Below are positions 52,500 to 60,935 of a stretch of 64,000 bases of DNA, piece by piece. The DNA is from Streptomyces collinus (GTDB lineage: Bacteria > Actinomycetota > Actinomycetes > Streptomycetales > Streptomycetaceae), in assembly GCF_031348265.1 (NCBI RefSeq), contig NZ_CP133771.1:4278001-4342000 (forward strand), read 5' to 3'. The notes under the pieces are model-generated. The model had not been told where the DNA came from, ran no database searches, and worked only from the letters and a program-made list of their open reading frames with translations. The position numbers were made by a program, and so were the translations under genes. Numbering within the stretch: the stretch's first letter is position 1; each line of letters begins with the position of its first letter.

Positions 52500-52891
52500 G
52501 GTCTCAGCTCCTTACTTCCCACGCCTGGACGTCCGGACCGGAAAGGTCACTTTATATGGCTGACCTGCGGTAATGCCCTCCGCTGGATGCCGGAACCTCC
52601 TCCCAGGTGGCCGAAAATGGCAGGATCCGGACGCACCAGCGGGCTCATCCGGTCAGCTGCCGTCCGAGCCGGACGACTCCACCCCCCACCGTTCGGTACC
52701 GGTCCCCACGAGGGGAGGGACCGGTGCCGGACGACGTGGTGATCCTCCCCAGCGGACCCCGCCCCGCAACCCTGGCGGACCGTCCGGTCCGGCCCTGGCC
52801 GACCGCGCTCCCGGACCCTGGATAACTGACGACCCGTCAGCTATGGTCGCCCTGCCGTACCGCTTCGGAGCGATGTACCCGACGTACAGGG
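52500..52891. other. Divergent promoter region with a TetR-type operator
   Basis: About 390 bp between the nSTAND1 gene and a small forward gene. CATATAAAG (reverse strand, near 52550) is a -10 candidate for the STAND gene. The forward side holds the palindrome at 52826. No gene is supported. Confidence 0.5.
52826..52840. promoter_or_regulatory. Operator CTGAC-N5-GTCAG, second copy
   Basis: Same 5-bp arms and 5-bp spacer as at 44467. TATGGT two bases later is a possible -10 box, with the next gene start 52 bp downstream. Confidence 0.55.
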
Positions 52892-53368
52892 GTGAGCGCA
52901 GTGGAGTCACGTCCCGAGAGCCCACAGCCGCAGGGTGCGCCGCGCTGGGTCGCGATGTTCTACCGGCCGGCCGCGGACTCCTGGCGTACGGCCGCGCAGT
53001 CGCCCCACCGCTCGCCCGTGCTGTACGCCCTCGGCGAGATGACCCGGGCCGTGCGGGCCCGGGGCGACGAGGTGACGGTGGCCCTGTGGGGGCCGAAGGA
53101 CGGCGCGTGGCACCGGTACGACGCCCCGCAGCAGCAGACCGCCGTGTCCCGGCCGGATCCTGAGCCCTCCCCGGGCGAACCGGCCACCCTGGCGGAACGG
53201 ATGACCGGCCGCCGCCACCAGGTCCTCATGGCCGGCCTGACCAACGCGGGCCTCTACGACCTCTCCCCCGAGGACGACACGACCGTCCAGACCCTGGTCG
53301 AACGGCTCGACGAGGCCGCCGTACGCCGGATCGCCGACTGGCTGACGGCCGCCGGCGGCACGCGGTAG
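52892..53368 (+). CDS. Small protein of unknown function
   Basis: A 158-residue soluble protein; GTG start, with another GTG three codons on. It contains PRWVAMFYRPAADSW, EVTVALWGPKDGAWHRY and a C-terminal helix pair (VQTLVERLDEAAVRRIADWL). No known motif. It lies behind the CTGAC palindrome and 88 bp before the ferredoxin gene. Confidence 0.6.
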   Translation: MSAVESRPESPQPQGAPRWVAMFYRPAADSWRTAAQSPHRSPVLYALGEMTRAVRARGDEVTVALWGPKDGAWHRYDAPQQQTAVSRPDPEPSPGEPATLAERMTGRRHQVLMAGLTNAGLYDLSPEDDTTVQTLVERLDEAAVRRIADWLTAAGGTR

Positions 53369-53456
53369 CCGGGCCGGTTCAGCCGACGGCGTGCTGGGCA
53401 GGCAGTCTCCCGACGGCCACCGGCTCCCGATGCCGTCAGGAGGGGGACAAAGCGGC

Positions 53457-53690
53457 ATGAAGGTCTCTGTCGACCGCGATCTCTGCTACGGCTCCGCCGA
53501 GTGCGCCCACCGGGTTCCGGCCGTCTTCGAGTTCGTCGACGGCTTCGGGGTCGTCCGCCCGGGCCGCGAGCAGACGGGCGAGGACCCGGAGATCCTGGAG
53601 GCGGCGGAGAAGTGCCCGAGCCAGGCGATCAGCATCACCGGGTCACCGCACCCGACGCCGGGCCCGCCGGACCTGCCAGACCTGCCGTAG
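53457..53690 (+). CDS. [3Fe-4S]-type ferredoxin
   Basis: A 77-residue electron carrier. Cluster ligands are DLCYGSAEC (C-x5-C) near residues 9-15 and AEKCPSQAIS near 50. This single-cluster pattern is typical of ferredoxins that serve cytochrome P450s in Streptomyces. No P450 gene is in the window. Start behind AGGAGGGGG. The PIG-L gene follows after 9 bp. Confidence 0.88.
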   Translation: MKVSVDRDLCYGSAECAHRVPAVFEFVDGFGVVRPGREQTGEDPEILEAAEKCPSQAISITGSPHPTPGPPDLPDLP

Positions 53691-53699
53691 GGAGGGCCG

Positions 53700-54458
53700 A
53701 TGCCGGCGCCGAGCCTCCTCGCGGTCTTCGCCCACCCCGATGACGAGGCCCTGTCGGCGGGCGGCATCCTCGCCCGCCACGCCTCCGCGGGCGCGCGCAC
53801 GGCCGTCGTCACGCCGACCTGGTCGGCGGACACCCCGCGCGCCGCCGAACTGGCCGAGGCGCTCCGCATCCTGGGCGCCGGCCCGCCCCGCATGCCGGGC
53901 TACGCCGACTCCCGCGTCCCGAGTTCGGCCCCGGGCAGACCGCGCTGGTGCGACGCCCCGCTGGACGAGGCGGTGGGGGAACTGGTCGCGCACCTCCGCG
54001 ACGTCCGCCCGGAGATCGTCGTCACCCATGACGCCTACGGCGGCCTGACCGGCCACGAGGACCACGTGCACACCCACCGGGTGACCACGCTCGCGGTCCA
54101 CGCCGCGGGCCTGGAACGCCTCTTCCCGGACGCCGGAGAACCCTGGCAGCCGAGCGCTCTGTACCTGGCCACCCACCCGCACTCGGCCCTGCGGGCGTGG
54201 GGCGGACACTGGGCCCCCACGGGCAAGGCGATGCGCACGGTCCCCGACGAACGCGTCTCCGTCACCGTCGACGTCACCCCCTGGCTGGACCGGAAGATCG
54301 CCGCGGTCCTGGCCCACCGCACGGAAGTGGCACGGGGAGCCGCACCCGGCCTGATCGCCGCCCTCTCCGCGCCGGAGCGGGAACGGCTGCTCGGCACGGA
54401 GTGGTACACCTGCCACGACCTGACTCCGGCGGCGCCTCCGTGGCCGGGCCGCTCGTGA
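53700..54458 (+). CDS. PIG-L family zinc deacetylase
   Basis: A 252-residue LmbE-like deacetylase. The metal/catalytic motif AHPDDE is at 11-16 and the third ligand region is GLTGHEDHVHTHR near 117. The family includes MshB and Mca of mycothiol metabolism and enzymes acting on N-acetylglucosaminyl compounds. Substrate not set by sequence. Closely follows the ferredoxin gene and converges on the L7/L12-like gene. Confidence 0.88.
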   Translation: MPAPSLLAVFAHPDDEALSAGGILARHASAGARTAVVTPTWSADTPRAAELAEALRILGAGPPRMPGYADSRVPSSAPGRPRWCDAPLDEAVGELVAHLRDVRPEIVVTHDAYGGLTGHEDHVHTHRVTTLAVHAAGLERLFPDAGEPWQPSALYLATHPHSALRAWGGHWAPTGKAMRTVPDERVSVTVDVTPWLDRKIAAVLAHRTEVARGAAPGLIAALSAPERERLLGTEWYTCHDLTPAAPPWPGRS

Positions 54459-54461
54459 TCC

Positions 54462-54842
54462 TCAGTCCGCTGCCGGCCGCCCGCCCAGCTCCAGGACGAG
54501 GTGATAACCGCCGGCCAGGTCGACACCGGTCCGCTCGCGGAGCAGCTTGACCGCGGTGATCTGCTGCCCGTCGTCGAGCAGAGCGGTCAGCTCCGCGACC
54601 AGTTCGGCATCGAGCCGACGCAGCGCGGCCAGCCCCTCGGCTTTGCTCGTGGGCAACGCCTGCCCCTCGGCGAGCAGTTCCACAGCCTCCCGGGCGGGGC
54701 CCCGCTTGAGCCAGGAGCCCCTGCGCAACCGCCGCACGGCCTTGCCCGTACGCCCGTCCGCGGCCAGCGCCCTCGCCTCGTCCTGGGCTTCCCGCCCGAC
54801 GGGGGTGATGAGGGCGGCCGTCCGCACCTTGGTGTTCGTCAT
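54462..54842 (-). CDS. Protein with ribosomal L7/L12 C-terminal-like end
   Basis: A 126-residue protein, ATG opening MTNTKVRTA. The last 30 residues (ITAVKLLRERTGVDLAGGYHLVLEL) resemble the C-terminal domain of ribosomal L7/L12, as in a family of small actinobacterial proteins. The front is basic and Ala-rich helical. It is preceded by four 22-bp direct repeats. Function unknown; L7/L12-like domains can bind translation GTPases. Confidence 0.7.
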   Translation of the reverse strand: MTNTKVRTAALITPVGREAQDEARALAADGRTGKAVRRLRRGSWLKRGPAREAVELLAEGQALPTSKAEGLAALRRLDAELVAELTALLDDGQQITAVKLLRERTGVDLAGGYHLVLELGGRPAAD

Positions 54843-54856
54843 GACACTCCTGCGTC

Positions 54857-54944
54857 GTGGGGTCTCAAGGCTGAAGCCGTGGGGTCTCAAAGCTGAAGAC
54901 GTGGGGCCTCAAAGCTGAAGCCGTGCGGTCTCAAAGCTGAAGAC
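54857..54944. repeat. Four 22-bp direct repeats
   Basis: Units start at 54857, 54879, 54901 and 54923 and share GTGGGGTCTCAAAGCTGAAG with few changes. They begin 15 bp before the reverse-strand start codon of the L7/L12-like gene. A 22-bp period is two turns of the helix, so bound proteins would line up on one face. Confidence 0.9.
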
Positions 54945-55040
54945 GGTGCGAAGCCGGTTGCCGTTGCCCCACCCGGCAGAGGCGCCCCGCCGGCCCGCTC
55001 AGCGCAGGCGGTGGCTGTTTCCGGCTCGGCAGGAACTGCA

Positions 55041-55072
55041 CCTCGCCCTGGATTCGCCACCCCAGGGCGAGG
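55041..55072. terminator. Hairpin between divergent genes
   Basis: An 11-bp perfect stem CCTCGCCCTGG / CCAGGGCGAGG with a 10-base loop. No gene ends here; it may insulate the two divergent promoters or be a remnant. Confidence 0.45.
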
Positions 55073-55112
55073 AGGGCACCGCCCGAAAGCACTGTGCCGC
55101 CTTTCAAGGGGC

Positions 55113-55136
55113 TTGACCTTGACACGGTGACAAGGT
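55113..55136 (+). promoter_or_regulatory. MerR-type promoter/operator
   Basis: A -35 box TTGACC (55113) merges with the palindrome ACCTTG-N9-CAAGGT (55116-55136). This is the classical layout in which a MerR dimer sits in a long -35/-10 spacer. The MerR gene at 55926 is the natural ligand. Confidence 0.75.
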
Positions 55137-55155
55137 TTTTGCTTGGCCGCGGGAG

Positions 55156-55932
55156 GTGGTTCTGATCAACACGACCGACGTGACCCCGCAGAACGCCCGC
55201 ATACTCAAGGCCCTGAGCGCTGAGGACTCGTCGATCCGGCTGCGGGCGGCCCTGGCGGCCGGCTCGAACGCCGACTCCGCGTTCTTGGGGACGCTCGTCG
55301 AGCGGTGCGCGGTCGAGCCGGACTTCTTCGTACGAGACATGCTGTCCTGGGCTCTGACCCGCCTCTCGCCGGAGATCACCCTGCCCCGGATCCGCCAAGA
55401 GCTCGACTCCGAGCGCAACCAGGCCCGCAGCCAGGCGCTGCACACGCTCTCCAAGATCGGCGACCAGAACACGTGGGCCTGGATCGGCCGCGACATGCTG
55501 CGCGACGCCGACGACGAGGTCGCGCGAACCGCGTGGCGTGTCGCGGTCGTCCTCGTGCCCGAGGACGAGGACGCGGAGAAGGACCTGGTCGACGAACTGG
55601 TTCTGCAGCTGGGCCGCGGCGACCGCGGCATGCAGCTGAGCCTGAGCCGGGCCTTCGCCGACCTCGGCGACGTGAGCAGGCCCGCCCTGGAGAGGGCCGC
55701 GGAGCATCCCGATCCAGCGGTGGCCGCGCATGCCCGTGCCACCGAACTGCTCCGGCAGAACCCGGAGACCGATTTCGACACGGCCGTCGAGGAGGCCAAG
55801 CGCGTGGCCGCACTCGGTCCGGAACGAGCGGCCGCAGTTTCCGCCGCCGCGTCGGCAGGCACCAGGACCTATGAGACCGCCGAGGCGGAGACGACCGAGC
55901 CTGTGAGGGGATCGGAGGCAGCACATTGCTGA
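55156..55932 (+). CDS. HEAT-repeat protein, partner of the MerR gene
   Basis: A 258-residue all-helical protein with HEAT-like repeats (SSIRLRAALAAGSN, PDFFVRDMLSWALTRL, NQARSQALHTLSKIGD, DDEVARTAWRVAVVL, PDPAVAAHARATELL). The GTG is only about six bases beyond the expected transcription start, so the mRNA may be almost leaderless. It overlaps the MerR gene by seven bases. HEAT arrays bind proteins or nucleic acid; here it may be the effector of the MerR-sensed signal. Confidence 0.75.
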   Translation: MVLINTTDVTPQNARILKALSAEDSSIRLRAALAAGSNADSAFLGTLVERCAVEPDFFVRDMLSWALTRLSPEITLPRIRQELDSERNQARSQALHTLSKIGDQNTWAWIGRDMLRDADDEVARTAWRVAVVLVPEDEDAEKDLVDELVLQLGRGDRGMQLSLSRAFADLGDVSRPALERAAEHPDPAVAAHARATELLRQNPETDFDTAVEEAKRVAALGPERAAAVSAAASAGTRTYETAEAETTEPVRGSEAAHC

Positions 55933-56963
55933 TCGGCGATGTGGCCGGCCACTCCGGGGTGAGTCCCCGGATGCTCCGGCACTACGACGCCCTCGGTCTG
56001 GTGCGGCCGACGGGCCGCACCGTCGGCGGCTACCGCGAGTACTCCACCGAGGACCTCCGCCGGATCTTCCACGTGGAGAGCCTGCGATCCCTCGGGCTCT
56101 CCCTCAAACAGATCGGCCGCGCGCTGGAGGACCCGGCCTTCACGCCGTCCGCCTTGGTCAGCGATCTCATCCGGTGGACGGAGGACCGGCTGGCGCGGGA
56201 ACAGGAGCTGCTCGGGCGACTCCGTGCGATCGACGCGTCGGCACCCACCGGTTGGCAGGACGTCCTGCGCATCGTCGAACTCATGCGGGACCTCAACTCG
56301 ACCAACGCCGCGCGCAGGCAGCAGGCCGCCCTGGCCCGGTCGGAGGGCGTGTCGGCTTCCGCCGAGCTGCTGGCCGGGGCGGTCCTGGCCGAATCCGACC
56401 CCCACGTCGCGGGCGCCCTGCGCTGGGCGCTCGCCCGAACGGGCGGCGAAGGCGTGGCGGCGCTGCACGCCGGCGCGCACTCGGAGGACGTCGACATCCG
56501 GCGGCGCGCGGTGCTGACGATCGCCGAGATGCCCGAGGCGCCGGGTGCGAGCGCGGTGCTTGCGGACGCCCTCGGGGACCAGGACACCACGGTGCGCAGG
56601 CACGCTGCTCTCGCTCTGGGCAGGCACGGCGTGGCCGCGACCGTGCCCATCCTCGTCGACATGGTGGTCGAGGGCTGCAACGACCTGGAAGCGGCGGAGG
56701 TTCTGGGAACGCTGTCCCAGGACCCCGGGTGGGCGGACCGGATCACGACCGCGCTGGTCCACGAACTCGCCGCGCCCACCGCGGACTCAGCGACGCGGAT
56801 CCGCCTCATCCAGGCGCTGGTCGAGCTCGCGGGAACCGCCGCGCGAGAGGTCCTGCGCCAACTGGCCCACGACGACGACCGCGCTGTCGCCCTCGTCGCC
56901 TCGGCCCTGGCCGGAGTCCTCCAGGAGCACTCCCTTGAGGACCGAACGGACGAGGGTTCCTGA
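55926..56963 (+). CDS. MerR-family regulator with C-terminal HEAT repeats
   Basis: A 345-residue fusion. Residues 1-70 are the MerR winged helix (IGDVAGHSGVSPRMLRHYDAL, GYREYSTEDLRRI), then a coiled coil. Residues about 130-335 are HEAT-like repeats (DPHVAGALRWALART, DVDIRRRAVLTIAEM, DTTVRRHAALALGRHG). Family sensor tails are usually much shorter. TTG start behind GGAGG, overlapping the previous stop. It should autoregulate through the site at 55113. Confidence 0.88.
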   Translation: MLIGDVAGHSGVSPRMLRHYDALGLVRPTGRTVGGYREYSTEDLRRIFHVESLRSLGLSLKQIGRALEDPAFTPSALVSDLIRWTEDRLAREQELLGRLRAIDASAPTGWQDVLRIVELMRDLNSTNAARRQQAALARSEGVSASAELLAGAVLAESDPHVAGALRWALARTGGEGVAALHAGAHSEDVDIRRRAVLTIAEMPEAPGASAVLADALGDQDTTVRRHAALALGRHGVAATVPILVDMVVEGCNDLEAAEVLGTLSQDPGWADRITTALVHELAAPTADSATRIRLIQALVELAGTAAREVLRQLAHDDDRAVALVASALAGVLQEHSLEDRTDEGS

Positions 56964-56999
56964 AAGCAGGGCGCCAGGACAGTGTCACGAACACTCTTG

Positions 57000-57332
57000 T
57001 CACGGCACGCGTAAAGCCTGGAGGGCATCACGCTCACGCCTGGCGAGCGCGTGCAGCACGGCCTGATCACCATGCCGGTCACGGGCGGCTGCGACAAGGA
57101 CATCGACGGCGAGCGTGGCTTCGGGCGTCCAGCAGTGAGCGCCCACGCTCAGAGCCAGGTCATCGAGGTGCACCGCCAATTCGACGCACGGGTTCAAAGA
57201 AGGATGTTCCGCTTCTATGCCAAGGCGCTTCACCGCAACCAACAGCGCGCGAACCAACAGGTCGAGCGGGCCTTGGCGGATGCCGACACCGAGTAGATCA
57301 GGCGGTCCGGCCGACCAAGGGCGCCATCCCAC
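57000..57332 (-). CDS. Possible small hypothetical protein or gene remnant
   Basis: The reverse frame from about 57290 down to a TGA at 57000 reads plausibly (LDDLALSVGAHCWTPEATLAV, then ALARRERDALQALRVP) with fairly GC-rich third positions. The only ATG (57332) lies inside a terminator hairpin, so the start is doubtful and the gene may be truncated. No family recognised. Confidence 0.3.
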   Translation of the reverse strand: MGWRPWSAGPPDLLGVGIRQGPLDLLVRALLVAVKRLGIEAEHPSLNPCVELAVHLDDLALSVGAHCWTPEATLAVDVLVAAARDRHGDQAVLHALARRERDALQALRVP

Positions 57333-57355
57333 CGACGTAGGAGGGGTGGCGCCTT
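57317..57355. terminator. Hairpin terminator of the PAS-SpoIIE gene
   Basis: AAGGGCGCCATCCC at 57317-57330 pairs with GGGGTGGCGCCTT ending at 57355, with one G-T/bulge. It lies 65 bp beyond the stop of the reverse-strand phosphatase. Confidence 0.7.
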
Positions 57356-57419
57356 CGTCATCCCGCCCTCTGCCTGTTCTGGATCGCTCCCGGAGACAGC
57401 GCCGAGAAGCCGCGCAGAA

Positions 57420-58649
57420 TTACAGACGGATGACGACGAGGGCGATGTCGTCTGGGCCGCCACCAGCGACATCGAGGCGGGCCAACAGCGCGTCGGCCAG
57501 TTGGTCAGGCGAAAGGGAGCTGTCCTTGGCCAGGGCTGTGGTCAGGCGTGCCAGGCTGGCGTAGATGTCCTCGTCACGACGCTCGATGAGGCCATCGGTG
57601 TACAACACGAGGGTGTCCCCCAGGTTGTAGGCGAGGCCGGCCTGGGGGCGGGGGACATGGTGGGGGCGGGCGCCGAGCGGGGGGTCGGTCGCCTGATCCA
57701 GCAGCTCCCAGGTCCCGTCGGGGTGGAGCAGAACGGGCGGTGGGTGTCCGGCGCAGCTGTAGACGATCAGTTTGCTGCGGGTGTCGATGAGTACCTTGAC
57801 GGCGGTTGCGGCCGTTGCTCCCTCCAGGGAGCGGGCGTAAAGACCGAGGACCTCCAGGGCTTGGGCAGGGCTGGGAATAGCGCGGATGGCTGCGCTGAGG
57901 GCACTGCGGAGCATGCCCATGACGGCGGCGGCATGCAGGCCGTGGCCGACGACGTCTCCGACGGCCGCGGAGTAGCGGTCGGGGGGCAGGTCGACGACGT
58001 CGTACCAGTCGCCGCACACGTTCAGTGTTGTGGTCGCCGGTAGGTAGCGCACGGCGATGTTGCTGTGCTGGTCCAGGTCAGGGGCGGAGAGCATGGCTTC
58101 CTGCAGCGTGACGGCGACCTGTCGTTCATAGGCGTGGGCCTGGCGCAGTTCCTGGTTCAGCCGGTGTAGCGCTCGGGCCCGTCCGTATAGCTCGGCTGCT
58201 ATGCCCTGCTCCTGCTCGGTGAATTCCTCGGTGGGTCGGCTGGCTCGGCCCGAGCCAGCGAAGGCGGTGACGTCCTCGGTCCATTGGACGATCCACTTCA
58301 CCCTGCCGTCAGGCCCGGCAATCGGAGTGTGGATCGCGGACCACCATCGCTCCTCGAAGCCACCCGGCCGGGGCATGTCGTACCGCTGCAACACCATGGT
58401 GTCCGGCTTTCCGGTGTCCAGGACGAGGCGCAGTGACGCCTTCAGATTGCGCTGCGCTTCGTCGGGGGAACCGGTGGGGTTTTCCGGCAGGGCATCGAAG
58501 AAGTGCTTCCCGATCAACTCGTCCCTGGTCCGGCCGGTGCTCTGCACGCATGCCTGGTTGACGTAGCGAATCACCAGGTCCGTGTCCAATACCAAGTACG
58601 GACTTGGTGTGGCGTCGAAGAACGCGGCGAAATCGATGTCCACTGTCAT
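57420..58649 (-). CDS. PAS-SpoIIE serine phosphatase
   Basis: A 409-residue PP2C phosphatase. PAS domain at about 5-135 (TPSPYLVLDTDLVIRYVNQA), a helical linker, then SpoIIE (CGDWYDVVDLPPDRYSAAVGDVVGHG near 205, YSCAGHPPPVLL, LVLYTDGLIERRDEDI, PDDIALVVI). It is the second such enzyme in the window and lacks a GAF domain. Expected to act on an anti-anti-sigma factor encoded elsewhere. Confidence 0.9.
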   Translation of the reverse strand: MTVDIDFAAFFDATPSPYLVLDTDLVIRYVNQACVQSTGRTRDELIGKHFFDALPENPTGSPDEAQRNLKASLRLVLDTGKPDTMVLQRYDMPRPGGFEERWWSAIHTPIAGPDGRVKWIVQWTEDVTAFAGSGRASRPTEEFTEQEQGIAAELYGRARALHRLNQELRQAHAYERQVAVTLQEAMLSAPDLDQHSNIAVRYLPATTTLNVCGDWYDVVDLPPDRYSAAVGDVVGHGLHAAAVMGMLRSALSAAIRAIPSPAQALEVLGLYARSLEGATAATAVKVLIDTRSKLIVYSCAGHPPPVLLHPDGTWELLDQATDPPLGARPHHVPRPQAGLAYNLGDTLVLYTDGLIERRDEDIYASLARLTTALAKDSSLSPDQLADALLARLDVAGGGPDDIALVVIRL

Positions 58650-59010
58650 GACGCGCTCTCCAGGGGCCGCGCGCGACTGCTGGCGCTTCCAATCTACGAG
58701 CGATCCATCGTCTGGGCTCGCCAGTGGCAGATCCGGGACGCCTACGCGGGGTCAGGTGATCAAGCTGCCGACGTGAGATACGCCCTCTTGAGGGCTGGTG
58801 GGGCGGGCTGGCAGCGCGTAAGACGCCTGGTCGTGAGGGTGATCGCTGCCCAGGTGACGTGCGCCTTCGAGTTGCCGTGGATCATGACACGACCCGCTGT
58901 AAGAGCGGCGCCTGACCTGCTACTTCTCTCGTGCTCTTGGTCCACGCCCGGTCCACACACAGTGATCCACAACTCGACAGAGCCGGATCAAGGTGAGACA
59001 GGACCCACCC
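58650..59010. other. Gene-free stretch upstream of the phosphatase
   Basis: About 360 bp of mixed composition. No frame is convincing on either strand and no hairpin or repeat stands out before the terminator at 59011. It should hold the phosphatase promoter. Confidence 0.4.
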
Positions 59011-59045
59011 AGAAGGGGTGCCCCTCAGTGAGAGGCACCCCTTCT
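59011..59045 (-). terminator. Terminator of tRNA-Ser(UGA)
   Basis: A 12-bp perfect stem AGAAGGGGTGCC / GGCACCCCTTCT with an 11-base loop, 25 bp after the tRNA 3' end. Confidence 0.8.
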
Positions 59046-59069
59046 GACCTGCAACATCTATGACCTGCG

Positions 59070-59156
59070 CGGAGGCGGTGGGATTTGAACCCACGGTGAC
59101 ATCGCTGCCACGACGGTTTTCAAGACCGTTCCCTTCGGCCGCTCGGGCACGCCTCC
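59070..59156 (-). tRNA. tRNA-Ser (anticodon UGA)
   Basis: An 87-nt class II tRNA: acceptor GGAGGCG/CGCCTCC, anticodon stem ACGGT-CTTGAAA-ACCGT with UGA, long variable arm, T loop GGTTCAAATCC. No encoded CCA. Confidence 0.95.
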
Positions 59157-59219
59157 CCGCGCCGGCCGTGATCGGCGGCGCGGGGACAAGGGTAACGGGT
59201 CGGTGCGGGCGGGTGGGGG

Positions 59220-60647
59220 TCAGTTGTCGCCGACGCGGGATCCCAGGGTGACCTCGGCCGTACGCTGCTTGCCGCCGCGCTCGTAGGTGATCGTGACCTT
59301 GTCGCCGGGCTGGTGGGTCCAGATCTCGCCGATCAGGGTGGGGCCGGAGTCGATGACCCGGTCGTCGAGCTTGATGATGACGTCGCCCGGCTTGAGGCCC
59401 GCCTTCGCGGCCGGGCCGCCCGGCTCGACCGGTGCCGCGCCGCCCGCGCCCTGGTCGGTGATCTGCGCGCCGTCGGAGCTGTCGTCCAGGGAGACGGACG
59501 CGCCGATCTTCGCGTAGACCGGCTTACCGTTCTTGATCAGCTCCTGGGCGACGTACTTGGCCTGGTTGATCGGGATGGCGAAACCCAGGCCGATCGAGCC
59601 CGACTGCCCCGTGCCGAAGCCGCCGTTGCCGGTGGACTGGATCGCGGAGTTGATGCCGATGACGTTGCCCCGCGCGTCCAGCAGCGGACCGCCGGAGTTG
59701 CCCGGGTTGATCGAGGCGTCGGTCTGCAGGGCGCTCATGTACGACGCCTGGCTGCCGCTGCCGTCGCTGGAGGCCACGGGGCGGTTCTTGGCGCTGATGA
59801 TGCCCGTCGTCACCGTGTCGGACAGGCCGAACGGGGCGCCGATCGCGATGGTCGAGTCGCCGACGGCCACCTTGTCCGAGTCGCCGAGGGTGAGCGGCTT
59901 CAGGTCGGAGGGAGCGTCCTTGAGCTTGATGACCGCCACGTCGTAGCCCTGCGCGTGACCGACCACCTCGGCGTCGTACTTCTTGCCGGTCGGGAAGGTC
60001 GCCGTGAGCTTGCCGCCGTCCACCGCGTCCGCCACCACGTGATTGTTGGTGACGATGTGGCCCTGCTTGTCGAAGACGAAGCCCGTGCCGGTGCCGCCCT
60101 CGCCGCTGGTGCTCTCGGCCTCGATCGTGACCGTGCTCGGCAGCGCCTTGGCGGCGACACCCGCGGTCGTGCCCGGGTCGCGTTTGACGTCACCGCCGTT
60201 CGCGGAGGCCGAGACCGTCGTCGAGCCGGTGCTCTCGTCGTTGTCCCTCGCCAGCACGTAGCCGAGCCCGCCGCCGAGGCCGCCCGCCACCAGGGCGGCC
60301 ACCAGGACCGCGGCGACGAGACCGCCGCGCCCGCGGCCGGACTTCGGCGCCGGCTGCTGGTACGACGAACCCCAGCCGCCCGGGCCGGACCCGGAACCGC
60401 CGTCGCCGTAGGGAGCGGTCGGCGGCGGGGGCGGGGGCCAGGACGGGTCGGGGGCGGAAGAGGAGGCGCCGGGGTGAGGTGCGTCACCGGATGCGCCCGG
60501 CCCCTGAGGGGCCTGCCCCTGGGCGTCCTGCCCGTACGGCCCCTGGGGAGCCTGTGCCTGGGGCGCCGGAGCAGCGGGAGCGTCCACCGGCACGGGGGGT
60601 GCGGACGGGGCGGGGGGTACCGCGGTGCCCTCGTTCTCGGTGCTCAC
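59220..60647 (-). CDS. HtrA/DegP-like trypsin-type protease with PDZ domain
   Basis: A 475-residue membrane protease. A long Pro/Gln/Ala-rich cytoplasmic N-terminus (about 1-110) precedes one TM helix (GLVAAVLVAALVAGGLGGGL) and an extracytoplasmic trypsin-like domain: His in VTNNHVVADAV, Asp in GYDVAVIKL, Ser in NPGNSGGPLL. A C-terminal PDZ domain (AAKAGLKPGDVIIKLDDRVI) completes it. GTG start behind AGGAGAG. Quality control of exported proteins is the usual role. Confidence 0.93.
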   Translation of the reverse strand: MSTENEGTAVPPAPSAPPVPVDAPAAPAPQAQAPQGPYGQDAQGQAPQGPGASGDAPHPGASSSAPDPSWPPPPPPTAPYGDGGSGSGPGGWGSSYQQPAPKSGRGRGGLVAAVLVAALVAGGLGGGLGYVLARDNDESTGSTTVSASANGGDVKRDPGTTAGVAAKALPSTVTIEAESTSGEGGTGTGFVFDKQGHIVTNNHVVADAVDGGKLTATFPTGKKYDAEVVGHAQGYDVAVIKLKDAPSDLKPLTLGDSDKVAVGDSTIAIGAPFGLSDTVTTGIISAKNRPVASSDGSGSQASYMSALQTDASINPGNSGGPLLDARGNVIGINSAIQSTGNGGFGTGQSGSIGLGFAIPINQAKYVAQELIKNGKPVYAKIGASVSLDDSSDGAQITDQGAGGAAPVEPGGPAAKAGLKPGDVIIKLDDRVIDSGPTLIGEIWTHQPGDKVTITYERGGKQRTAEVTLGSRVGDN

Positions 60648-60935
60648 AGCTTCTCTCCTAGATCCACGGCTGTTGTCCGGGTCGCACTCGGTCACGCTTT
60701 TTCACACCGGTCGACGGGTCCGGTGCGATGCAGCTGTGCTTGTCCCTTTGTATGCCGTCAGCTTTTCCCACCGGCCGTCAGAGCACCATAAGCGGTGCCT
60801 GTGCGTCCGCGGCCATTCTTTATATAGGTCATTACTGGCGAAAAGGATGCAATCCCAATGCCTCCGTCCGGACCGGCGTATCCGTCGAGTCCGTCCGACC
60901 GGACGCGTACCCGCACTCGGTGGCACCATGACGCG

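Noticed and set aside
48237..52742. A 1501-codon open frame antisense to the nSTAND1 gene
   Set aside because: Repetitive Gly/Arg/Gln shadow of the WD40 repeats; the reverse frame has clear domains and a strong ribosome site.
53457..53690. Cytochrome P450 system with the ferredoxin
   Set aside because: No P450 heme-binding motif was seen anywhere in the window, so only the ferredoxin is reported.
54857..54944. CRISPR-like array
   Set aside because: Four 22-bp units are directly adjacent with no spacers, and no cas genes are present.
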